Notes: generated by a model from the sequence alone, not told the origin. Numbered from the stretch's first letter, positions 1 to 5,355 are shown. The stretch: 5,791 nt of DNA from Methanocalculus sp. (GCF_029762515.1 NZ_JARVGN010000109.1:1-5791); one strand, 5' to 3'. Program-made: numbers and translations.

Positions 1-1248
1 GGTGCAGACCACATCGCGCTCCTCTCCACAGAGATTGATCCCGCTTGCAACGGTGATGGATGCGCCCATGCAGATGGTGGTATCGACTGCACCGAGCTGG
101 AGGCCGAGCGTATAGCACCCGATATCGCTTGGAAAGATCCCGTCTTTGAAGACCTTCTTCATTGAATAGAAGGTGGATCGGTGCATACAGCCTGCACAGA
201 GGATCGGGGGCCTTACCGGGAGGTTCTCTGCCGGGGTGACAGCAGGATAGAGTTCGCCGCTGATAAATCCGGCCTTCTTCAGCGCACCTGCGATGACTGC
301 CGGGGAGAATTCGCCCTCATAGGGGAGATAGCCGTTCTTCTTGCCATAGATCGCCTGGCCGCAGGCAACTTCGAGGACAGCTCCTTCAATAACAGGCATC
401 ATCTCCTCGATCACCAGGATCTCGGTATGAGCGGAGACGAATGCCTTCAGCCACTCCTCATCAATCGGATATGCCCCGATTGTGGCGATTGAGACATCAT
501 CCGGGACGACTTCACGGGCATAGGCGGCACTGATCCCGCCGGCGATCACTGCTTTTTTGCCCCGGATAATCTGTGTATTGAAGCCCTCTTCGATGAGCCG
601 CTTCTTTATGCCGGGCTGTTTCTCATTCAAAAGCCTGTGCAGGATCCGGGTATGTGCGGGGATAACGACATACTGCCTTGGATTTTTGGTGAATGTTCCG
701 ACACGGTGTTCGGTTGCCAGCTCACCGAGTGCGATATCGCCCTTGCTGTGGCAGATCCGGGTGGTGGGGCGGACCATCACGGGAAGGCCGAACTCTTCGG
801 AGAGGCCAAATGCCCGCTTCATCCCGTCATGCGCCTCCTGTATCCCCGAGGGGTCGATACAGGGAATCTTTGCAAATCCTGCATAGATCCGCGAATCCTG
901 TTCGTTCTGTGAGCTGTGGGCAAAGGGATCGTCTGCTGCCAGCAGCACAAAGCCGCCGGTGACGCCTGTGTAGCTGCTCGTCATCAGGGGATCAGCTGCA
1001 ACATTGACGCCGACATGCTTCATCGTGACAAGGGCGCGGCACCCGCACCAGGCAGCTCCAAGGGCATTCTCGAATGCGACCTTCTCATTTACCGACCATT
1101 CCAGGTGGGGGATCTCATCTGCTACCGTTCTCAGGCTTTCAATGACTTCAGATGATGGTGTTCCCGGATAACCGCTGACAAAATCAACGCCCGCTTCCCT
1201 GCATGCGTGTGCGATTGCAAGGTTTCCGAGGAGATATTTTCGTTCCAT
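1..1248 (-). CDS. iorA: Indolepyruvate:ferredoxin oxidoreductase, alpha subunit (3' end outside window)
   Basis: This is the catalytic subunit of the cytoplasmic enzyme that oxidatively decarboxylates aryl pyruvates (from aromatic amino acids) to aryl-acetyl-CoA, passing electrons to ferredoxin; in methanogens it can also run in the biosynthetic direction. Visible are residues 1-416 in one uninterrupted frame reaching the left edge; the family is usually about 600-650 residues, so roughly a third is missing, including the expected C-terminal 4Fe-4S ferredoxin domain. The N-terminal pyruvate-oxidoreductase-like domain carries the GYPGTPSSE motif (residues 26-34) and the NEKVAFENALGAA stretch (54-66). 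A CAGCMHR motif (351-357) introduces the thiamine-diphosphate domain, with SDIGCYTLG (374-382) and CMGASI (393-398). The usual form of the first motif is CPGCPHR, so both prolines are replaced here. The ATG at 1248 is supported by a GGAGG five bases upstream and by family-like N-terminal residues. iorB commonly follows, but would lie outside the window. Confidence 0.95.
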   Translation of the reverse strand, partial: MERKYLLGNLAIAHACREAGVDFVSGYPGTPSSEVIESLRTVADEIPHLEWSVNEKVAFENALGAAWCGCRALVTMKHVGVNVAADPLMTSSYTGVTGGFVLLAADDPFAHSSQNEQDSRIYAGFAKIPCIDPSGIQEAHDGMKRAFGLSEEFGLPVMVRPTTRICHSKGDIALGELATEHRVGTFTKNPRQYVVIPAHTRILHRLLNEKQPGIKKRLIEEGFNTQIIRGKKAVIAGGISAAYAREVVPDDVSIATIGAYPIDEEWLKAFVSAHTEILVIEEMMPVIEGAVLEVACGQAIYGKKNGYLPYEGEFSPAVIAGALKKAGFISGELYPAVTPAENLPVRPPILCAGCMHRSTFYSMKKVFKDGIFPSDIGCYTLGLQLGAVDTTICMGASITVASGINLCGEERDVVCT

Positions 1249-1253
1249 GTCTT

Positions 1254-1258
1254 CCTCC
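1254..1258 (-). promoter_or_regulatory. Ribosome-binding site of iorA
   Basis: The minus strand reads GGAGG, then five bases (AAGAC), then ATG at 1248. This is a strong Shine-Dalgarno match and fixes the start codon. Confidence 0.85.
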
Positions 1259-1293
1259 GGCTCGCTTAATGGTACATGTGTCGTCCTCTCACC

Positions 1294-1303
1294 ATAAATA
1301 ACA
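1294..1303 (-). promoter_or_regulatory. Possible TATA box for iorA
   Basis: The minus strand reads TTATTTATG-like sequence here. A TATA box at this place would start transcription near 1270, giving a leader of roughly 20 bases that contains the GGAGG. The match to the archaeal consensus is modest, so this is a candidate only. Confidence 0.4.
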
Positions 1304-1381
1304 AAACGTTCGGAAATGTACCGGAACCTCAATCCCGGGGGGTGTGATCTTCCGAAGCCCGGCAGAAGGAAATTGACAATC

Positions 1382-1388
1382 TATAAAT
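1382..1388 (+). promoter_or_regulatory. TATA box for tRNA-Ile
   Basis: TATAAAT lies 33 bases upstream of the mature 5' end of the tRNA, in a locally A/T-rich stretch. It predicts a start near 1410 and a short 5' leader to be removed by RNase P. The box belongs to the 172-base divergent region shared with iorA. Confidence 0.6.
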
Positions 1389-1420
1389 GCAGTAACTGAG
1401 AATGTATTAAGGTAACATCT

Positions 1421-1494
1421 GGGCCCGTAGCATAGCCCGGTGGTGCGCTCGGCTGATAACCGAGAGGTCATGCGTTCGAATCGCATCGGGCCCA
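1421..1494 (+). tRNA. tRNA-Ile (anticodon GAT)
   Basis: A complete cloverleaf can be folded by eye. The acceptor stem is GGGCCCG (1421-1427) with CGGGCCC (1487-1493), discriminator A at 1494. The D stem is GCAT (1430-1433) with GTGC (1443-1446), including one T-G pair. The anticodon stem is CTCGG (1448-1452) with CCGAG (1460-1464), loop CTGATAA, anticodon GAT at 1455-1457. The T arm is ATGCG, TTCGAAT, CGCAT (1470-1486). There is no intron, and the bases after the discriminator are CTT, so the CCA end is not encoded and must be added after transcription, as is common in archaea. A pyrimidine-rich tract follows directly as a likely terminator. Confidence 0.97.
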
Positions 1495-1495
1495 C

Positions 1496-1510
1496 TTTTC
1501 TTTTTCTTGT
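1496..1510 (+). terminator. T-rich terminator after tRNA-Ile
   Basis: A run of T interrupted by single C residues begins two bases after the discriminator base. Oligo-T tracts like this are the normal archaeal termination signal; no hairpin is needed beyond the tRNA itself. Confidence 0.65.
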
Positions 1511-1529
1511 TCGATCGAATTGCTATTGC

Positions 1530-1536
1530 TTATATT
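1530..1536 (+). promoter_or_regulatory. TATA box of the 1558 gene (predicts leaderless mRNA)
   Basis: TTATATT is centred 25 bases upstream of the ATG at 1558, which is the usual distance from an archaeal TATA box to the transcription start. No Shine-Dalgarno sequence precedes the ATG. Together these predict that transcription begins at or next to the start codon. A 10-base palindrome (1510-1519) lies just upstream. Confidence 0.6.
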
Positions 1537-1557
1537 CTCTGAGCATAGAATGTCTCT

Positions 1558-2019
1558 ATGGATTCGCGGCAATCTCTACTCATCATCATCGGTGCGATCG
1601 CCTGTATTGCGTCTGCATTCATTGATATCTTCCTCGCTCTTGGTGTTGCAGTTGTTGTTGGCGTCGTGTATATGATGCTCTGGATCATGCAGGATGCGGC
1701 ATACCTGCCTCATGTTGTCTGCTCGCTGTCTGAAGATGCAAAGTCAATAATCGTTCGAAATATCGGGACCGCACCCGCCAGAAAGATCCATGTCGCACTT
1801 GTTCCGCTTGATATCGAATTTGATTTCAAAGAGATCCAGCCTGATGAAGAGGAGATCTTCACGCTCGAAAAGATGATTCAGCAGGCGAAGGTGGTTGTCA
1901 GGTATTCACCTGTGGAGAGCGACTCGGTTATTGAGAACTCATATCCGATCTCAAGTGTTGACGGAGCAGCATATGATCCCCTCAAACCGATGTTCCCGAT
2001 CTTTGGATGGAAAAAATAA
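1558..2019 (+). CDS. Membrane-anchored hypothetical protein (153 residues)
   Basis: I do not recognise a named family. The N-terminus is a hydrophobic hairpin: two membrane segments at about residues 7-24 and 26-43 with almost no loop between them. The remaining 110 residues are soluble and look beta-rich. The stretch from about residue 62 to 117 alternates hydrophobic and polar residues and contains NIGTAPARKIHV (68-79), reminiscent of the Ig-like or CARDB-like strands found in many archaeal surface and membrane proteins; this fold is inference. An acidic patch (PDEEEI, 95-100) follows, and the end is aromatic and basic (FGWKK). The start is chosen because the TATA box predicts a transcript beginning at this ATG; there is no ribosome-binding site. 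The gene is single, follows the tRNA by 63 bases, and converges on the 2026-2562 gene with 6 bases between the stops. Confidence 0.8.
   Translation: MDSRQSLLIIIGAIACIASAFIDIFLALGVAVVVGVVYMMLWIMQDAAYLPHVVCSLSEDAKSIIVRNIGTAPARKIHVALVPLDIEFDFKEIQPDEEEIFTLEKMIQQAKVVVRYSPVESDSVIENSYPISSVDGAAYDPLKPMFPIFGWKK
2011..2016 (-). terminator. T-tract terminator of the 2026-2562 gene, inside the opposite gene's last codons
   Basis: On the minus strand TTATTTTTT follows the stop codon by under ten bases. The six T residues are the complement of the two AAA lysine codons that end the plus-strand gene. Confidence 0.5.
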
Positions 2020-2025
2020 GGGAAA

Positions 2026-2039
2026 TTATTCTTCTTTTT
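2026..2039 (+). terminator. T-rich terminator of the 1558 gene, inside the opposite gene's last codons
   Basis: The plus strand has TTATTCTTCTTTTT starting seven bases after the TAA at 2017-2019. The same bases encode the terminal Lys-Glu-Glu-stop of the converging minus-strand gene. Confidence 0.55.
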
Positions 2040-2562
2040 GCTGGATGAAGGCGAGTGTTGTGTCAAGTGCCACAACCAGCTCTTCCTGCAGGTTTCCATA
2101 GTCGTGGAGTGCCCGGTAGAGCATGAAGAGCAGCTCAGGCCCATAGAGATCGATTGCTTCTCCGGGTGTAAGCAGGTTTAGGTAGCTGTCGATGATGAAC
2201 CCGTCATCAGAATACATGAGTTCTGCAAGGACCCCATCCTCGGTGAGGAGGCAGAACTGTTTCTGCACCGACTTCTTCGGATCATCGGGCCGGTAGTGTA
2301 CCGGCTCTTCTGCACGGCCGATGACGATCATCTTCTTCTCATAATGGACGGTGTCATAGAGCTCACCCTTGCTGTCCTGCTTGCTCCTCTCAAGGAACTG
2401 GTTTCCAAGCGTTCCGACAAGCGGGGTTGCGAGGGTTGCCATCTTCTCAAGAAGTCCTGAGAGATCTGAGAGTATCTCTGTTTCCAGTGCCCCTCTTCTC
2501 TCTCCAAGCTCCGCTATCGTCTCGGTGAGACGGGTAAAGCCTTCCTCGATTATGGTATCCAT
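2026..2562 (-). CDS. Hypothetical soluble protein (178 residues), family not recognised
   Basis: I cannot assign a function. No signal peptide or membrane helix is visible, so it is probably cytoplasmic. Residues 1-60 are amphipathic and helical, rich in Glu and Leu, and could form a coiled coil (roughly 2-42). A middle segment (about 68-125) looks like beta strands: ELYDTVHYEKKMIVIG at 67-82, then KQFCLLTEDGVLAELMY at 101-117. The C-terminal third (132-175) is again helical. One cysteine (104) is present; there is no obvious metal or nucleotide motif. The even, charged composition and a strong GGAGG eight bases upstream of the ATG at 2562 support a real gene. It lies 84 bases downstream of the protease gene on the same strand without a clear promoter of its own, so readthrough from that gene is possible. 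The helix-strand-helix layout would suit a protein-protein interaction or chaperone-like role, but that is speculation. Confidence 0.8.
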   Translation of the reverse strand: MDTIIEEGFTRLTETIAELGERRGALETEILSDLSGLLEKMATLATPLVGTLGNQFLERSKQDSKGELYDTVHYEKKMIVIGRAEEPVHYRPDDPKKSVQKQFCLLTEDGVLAELMYSDDGFIIDSYLNLLTPGEAIDLYGPELLFMLYRALHDYGNLQEELVVALDTTLAFIQQKEE

Positions 2563-2570
2563 GGTTTATG

Positions 2571-2575
2571 CCTCC
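2571..2575 (-). promoter_or_regulatory. Ribosome-binding site of the 2026-2562 gene
   Basis: The minus strand reads GGAGG followed by eight bases and the ATG at 2562, supporting this start over others. Confidence 0.8.
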
Positions 2576-2646
2576 TGTAACTTTCGTGTACTATTGATAG
2601 ACTCCGTCTGATATGGTTCTTCTGATTCCCGGATCAACTGAAGCTT

Positions 2647-3765
2647 CTAAACGTCCTTTGCTCCCGTGTGAGCGTGTTTGTGCTCATAATTTTGCCCAGA
2701 CAGCCTTTTAGCTACAAGAGTACTGGCTTTTTCCCAGATGTCGAGCCTGAGAAGGAGGAAGATCGCTATGATGCCGAGAATGGCAACTCCGAATATTCCC
2801 GTTCCAAACGAGTTTATCATATCTGACGGATACGAGAGATACAGCCATGCAAGTGGCTCCATGGTATCCGTGATCAGGTGCAGTATGACTGCAATCCAGA
2901 CACTCCCTGTTTTCAGGACTGCAATGGAATAGAAAACTCCCATCACGATTGCGAAGAGAATCATTATACTATTACCGAGTATTGGCTGGCCAGGATAGTT
3001 CATCCCCATCAGGATCAGGCCGCTGTGCCATAGGCCCCAGATTATCCCGATCACTATCACTCCCTTCAATCCTCCGAGGATAGTAAATAGTCGATCCTGC
3101 AAGTAGATTCTCCATCCATACTCTTCACCGAAGTAGAACTGCCATCCTACCAGAAAACCGATGAATAAATTAATACAAAGGGCTGTGGTAAACGCCTCGA
3201 GGCTGAATTCCAAAATGGGATCCCCGGAATTGGAGATATGATTCAGGAAATAGACTGCAAAAAAGAGCATCCCGAAGAGGACGGGAATGATGCCGTACCA
3301 TTTCGGACCGTGTCCGAAGGATAGTCCGGCGGGGTAGAGCTCTTCCCGACTCTTTTGTACGAGGTTCATTGCAATCAGAATCAGGACGCTGATGGATGAA
3401 ACAATAATGGAGAGGGTGGGCATGAACCGGTAGATCGGCAGTTCAAAGAGTGTAACCGCTAAGATCGGTGATATGCCCATCTCCCAGAGAAATACTGCGG
3501 CATTGATAAAGACGAGTGCAAAAAACAGCTTTACAGATGGCGAAAGGGTTTGATCCCGGAAGATACAGATACAGAATATTGCCACCAATGCAGGTATCAT
3601 CATCTGGACGAGGGTGCTGTAGGGTGGAACATTATTGATTGTCCCAAATGCAAGGATAAGCCAGAGATTGTAGGCATATGTGAGAAAAAAAGTGATGCCT
3701 ATGAATGTGATAAGTTCTTTATGGATTCTCCTTATCCTTCCCTGTTCAGAAAGTGGTGAATTCAT
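2647..3765 (-). CDS. CPBP-family (Rce1-like) intramembrane metalloprotease
   Basis: This is an integral membrane protein of 372 residues with about nine or ten hydrophobic segments. It has the three CPBP/Rce1 catalytic motifs in order: EEYGWR (Glu214, Glu215, Arg219), WGLWH (Trp243, His247) and HLITD (His296, Asp300). These residues form the intramembrane active site in Rce1-like proteases, which in eukaryotes cleave prenylated CaaX proteins; in prokaryotes substrates are mostly unknown and some relatives give bacteriocin self-immunity or scaffold roles. The cytoplasmic tail is basic and His-rich (EHKHAH). An in-frame ATG at 3843 would add 26 residues, but it lies upstream of a good TATA box at 3809-3817, whereas the ATG at 3765 has AGGAG seven bases upstream, so the shorter form is chosen. 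No small peptide gene that could be a substrate is seen beside it. By eye it is richer in A+T than iorA or the dismutase gene. Confidence 0.92.
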   Translation of the reverse strand: MNSPLSEQGRIRRIHKELITFIGITFFLTYAYNLWLILAFGTINNVPPYSTLVQMMIPALVAIFCICIFRDQTLSPSVKLFFALVFINAAVFLWEMGISPILAVTLFELPIYRFMPTLSIIVSSISVLILIAMNLVQKSREELYPAGLSFGHGPKWYGIIPVLFGMLFFAVYFLNHISNSGDPILEFSLEAFTTALCINLFIGFLVGWQFYFGEEYGWRIYLQDRLFTILGGLKGVIVIGIIWGLWHSGLILMGMNYPGQPILGNSIMILFAIVMGVFYSIAVLKTGSVWIAVILHLITDTMEPLAWLYLSYPSDMINSFGTGIFGVAILGIIAIFLLLRLDIWEKASTLVAKRLSGQNYEHKHAHTGAKDV

Positions 3766-3772
3766 AGTTATA

Positions 3773-3777
3773 CTCCT
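3773..3777 (-). promoter_or_regulatory. Ribosome-binding site deciding the protease start
   Basis: The minus strand reads AGGAG, seven bases, then ATG at 3765. This selects the internal methionine over the in-frame ATG at 3843. Confidence 0.8.
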
Positions 3778-3808
3778 ATGAGATCGTATTCTCTGGTATG
3801 AGTTTACC

Positions 3809-3817
3809 TTTATAAAA
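3809..3817 (-). promoter_or_regulatory. TATA box of the CPBP protease gene
   Basis: The minus strand reads TTTTATAAA, a close archaeal TATA match. Transcription is expected to start near 3788-3792, giving a leader of about 25 bases that carries the AGGAG site. Confidence 0.7.
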
Positions 3818-3878
3818 GTTCTGATCCCCTCATTGTCATACACCTTTACCTGAAGGTTCGGATGGGTAGTTCTCTCTC

Positions 3879-3936
3879 AAAAAAACTCTCTGGTTGATTA
3901 TTTTCTGTTTTTGTTTGAAATTGGATGAGAAAAAAA
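3879..3936 (-). terminator. Two oligo-T tracts downstream of the FKBP gene
   Basis: Reading the minus strand beyond the FKBP stop at 3951, seven consecutive T residues occur at 3936-3930, and a second run of seven at 3885-3879. Tandem U-runs are typical archaeal terminators. They separate the isomerase transcript from the protease promoter at 3809-3817. The rest of the 185-base gap shows nothing else notable. Confidence 0.6.
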
Positions 3937-3950
3937 GTGAGTATTGTGGC

Positions 3951-4436
3951 TCAGAGGATCTCAACGAGGGTGATGGTAAACGTCAGTTCCTCTCCTACAA
4001 GGCGGTGGTTCTGATCGATCATAACGACCTCATCGTCAACATGGATGATTGTTCCCCTTGGCTGATAGAGGGATGTACCGACAACTGCGATCTCGTCGGG
4101 CACCATCTCCCTTGGAACAACCAGGATCAGATCCTCGTCATAATACCCATATGCCTCTTCGACCGGGATTGTCACGGTCTTCTCTTCACCAACAGCCATT
4201 CCCAAAACAGCATTATTAAAGCCGGTTATGACCTGCCCGGTTCCAAGAGTAAACTCAAAAGGCTCTCCTCCGGCAGAGCTGTCGAAGGTGGTTCCGTTGG
4301 AGAGGGTGCCTGTATAGTGAACCTTTACGGTATCGCCGTCACCTGCTGTTGGTGCCGCTCCCGTGCAGCCTGCGATGAGCAGGAATGCTGCCAGCAGACC
4401 AAGCAGGCATATGAAAAATCTGGTCTTTCCGTTCAT
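3951..4436 (-). CDS. Lipoprotein FKBP-type peptidyl-prolyl isomerase, SlyD-like
   Basis: The product (161 residues) should catalyse cis-trans isomerisation of prolyl bonds and assist folding outside the cytoplasmic membrane. Residues 1-24 form a lipoprotein signal: MNGKTR, a hydrophobic core, then LIAGC with Cys24 as the expected lipid-attached residue. The FKBP core begins at about residue 35: VKVHYTGTLSNGTTFDSS (37-54), GQVITGFNNAVLGMAVGE (67-84) and VEEAYG (92-97). As in SlyD and archaeal short FKBPs, an insert-in-flap domain follows (about 100-141, VVPREMVPDEI), then the returning NHRLVGEELTF (143-153) and the final strand. The insert is shorter than in E. coli SlyD and there is no metal-binding His/Cys tail. 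In-frame ATGs at 4463 and 4493 exist, but the 4436 start gives a normal signal peptide and fits the TATA-like box at 4461-4467. No convincing ribosome-binding site precedes it. It lies 85 bases downstream of the dismutase gene. Confidence 0.9.
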   Translation of the reverse strand: MNGKTRFFICLLGLLAAFLLIAGCTGAAPTAGDGDTVKVHYTGTLSNGTTFDSSAGGEPFEFTLGTGQVITGFNNAVLGMAVGEEKTVTIPVEEAYGYYDEDLILVVPREMVPDEIAVVGTSLYQPRGTIIHVDDEVVMIDQNHRLVGEELTFTITLVEIL

Positions 4437-4460
4437 CAGAAAGATCGTTGGCGCCCCGTC

Positions 4461-4467
4461 CATAAAA
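4461..4467 (-). promoter_or_regulatory. Candidate TATA box of the FKBP gene
   Basis: The minus strand reads CTTTTATGG. It sits 25 to 31 bases upstream of the ATG at 4436, so the message would start at or very near the start codon, agreeing with the lack of a Shine-Dalgarno sequence there. The longer in-frame starts would place coding sequence over this box. Confidence 0.45.
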
Positions 4468-4508
4468 GGGTGAATGGTACAATGCCTTTCCATCCACCTA
4501 TCCGGTAG

Positions 4509-4521
4509 TTGTTCCGAACAA
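4509..4521. promoter_or_regulatory. 13-base palindrome, possible operator upstream of the FKBP gene
   Basis: TTGTTC and GAACAA are perfect inverted arms around a single C at 4515. The dyad abuts the dismutase stop codon (4522-4524) and lies about 42 bases upstream of the FKBP TATA-like box. With only one base between the arms and no T tract after it on the minus strand, it suits a dimeric DNA-binding protein better than a terminator hairpin. Confidence 0.4.
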
Positions 4522-5124
4522 TCAGAGTCTCCGGTTTACCTCGTCCCAGTTCACGATATTCCAGAAGGCACCGATGAATGCCCCGCGATCATTTTTGTAA
4601 TCGATATAGTAGGCATGCTCAAAGAGATCAAGCACCATCAGCACCTTGCATGCCGGGAAGACATTGGTGTTGTGCTTCTCAACCTGCATGATCTGGAGCG
4701 TTTTTGTGAGCGGGCATTCGATGAGGGCTGCCCATCCTGATCCTTCGACACTGGCTGCTGCCTGGGTGAATTCTGCCTTGAACCGTGCAAAGCTGCCAAA
4801 GCCGGTTTTGATCTTTTCAGCTGCCGCCCCTGTCGGCTCCCCTCCGCCGCCTTTTCCGGCGGGAGCCAGGTTTGCCCAGAAGAGCGAGTGGAGATAGTGG
4901 CCCCCGAAGTTCCATGAGAGATCTTTTAGGACCGGTTTCATGTTGGGGTCTGTTCCCTTCTTCCTCCCTTCATCCAGTGCGGCAAGGTTGGCATTGGCGC
5001 CGTTTACATATGCCATGTGGTGCTTGTCATGGTGTATGGTGAGCTGTTCCTTTGAGATATACGGCTCAAGTGCATCTGCTGCATAGGGCAGGTCCGGTAA
5101 CGAGTACTTTGCTTCTCCTTCCAT
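4522..5124 (-). CDS. Superoxide dismutase, Fe/Mn family
   Basis: This cytoplasmic enzyme converts superoxide to hydrogen peroxide and oxygen, protecting iron-sulfur enzymes during oxygen exposure. The 200 residues match the family's length and have no signal peptide. The N-terminal helical domain has YISKEQLTIHHDKHH with metal ligand His31, and GGHYLHSLFW with ligand His79. The C-terminal domain has the GSGWAAL stretch (128-134) and DLFEHAYYIDY with ligands Asp166 and His170. All four ligands are present. The residue four before His79 is Gly75, and the second-shell position carries His151 (in VEKHN), a combination found in archaeal and mycobacterial enzymes that use iron or either metal; metal use cannot be settled from sequence. 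The start at 5124 is supported by GGAGG nine bases upstream. No convincing TATA box is seen close by; the leader contains a small hairpin (5161-5177). Confidence 0.96.
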   Translation of the reverse strand: MEGEAKYSLPDLPYAADALEPYISKEQLTIHHDKHHMAYVNGANANLAALDEGRKKGTDPNMKPVLKDLSWNFGGHYLHSLFWANLAPAGKGGGGEPTGAAAEKIKTGFGSFARFKAEFTQAAASVEGSGWAALIECPLTKTLQIMQVEKHNTNVFPACKVLMVLDLFEHAYYIDYKNDRGAFIGAFWNIVNWDEVNRRL

Positions 5125-5133
5125 TCTGTTCTT

Positions 5134-5138
5134 CCTCC
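5134..5138 (-). promoter_or_regulatory. Ribosome-binding site of the superoxide dismutase gene
   Basis: The minus strand reads GGAGG with nine bases before the ATG at 5124. Confidence 0.8.
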
Positions 5139-5160
5139 TGTATTTCTCCTGGTATGGAGA

Positions 5161-5177
5161 TGCACCTTCTGGGTGCA
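5161..5177. repeat. Small hairpin in the dismutase leader
   Basis: TGCACC and GGTGCA pair around a five-base spacer. It lies 38-53 bases upstream of the dismutase ATG, so it would be either a leader hairpin or a protein-binding dyad. Confidence 0.4.
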
Positions 5178-5355
5178 GATATCCGGAGTGGGCAATTCTG
5201 TCTCTCCCTCTCCGTTATCCTCTCTTCCCTCTTTCATGCACTTGAAGGTAACGGATGAGAAGGCATCCCCAATCTCTGTCTGCGCAACATTCGCATAATT
5301 GAGGGCAAGCTTAAGGGCAGGCCTCCCCCATCGGAATATTCTGTCCGGGGTATGC

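Noticed and set aside
181..1155. Several plus-strand open frames of 79-109 residues
   Set aside because: They all lie antisense to iorA, whose minus-strand frame is continuous and matches a known family throughout.
1289..1495. Minus-strand open frame of 68 residues
   Set aside because: It begins inside the complement of tRNA-Ile and crosses the divergent promoter region; the product has no protein-family character.
2620..2646. TGAT/ATCA and GAAGCTTC palindromes between the protease stop and the next gene
   Set aside because: The arms are only four base pairs each, and no T tract follows on the minus strand, so they cannot be supported as a terminator or operator.
3896..3916. T-rich tract on the plus strand
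   Set aside because: No plus-strand gene ends upstream of it, so a plus-strand terminator here would have nothing to terminate.
3894..4508. Plus-strand open frame of 204 residues
   Set aside because: It is antisense to the FKBP lipoprotein gene, which has a signal peptide and clear FKBP motifs; the antisense product is Cys-rich and featureless.
5004..5258. Open frames on both strands near the dismutase start
   Set aside because: They overlap the dismutase gene or its leader in other frames and have low-complexity composition.
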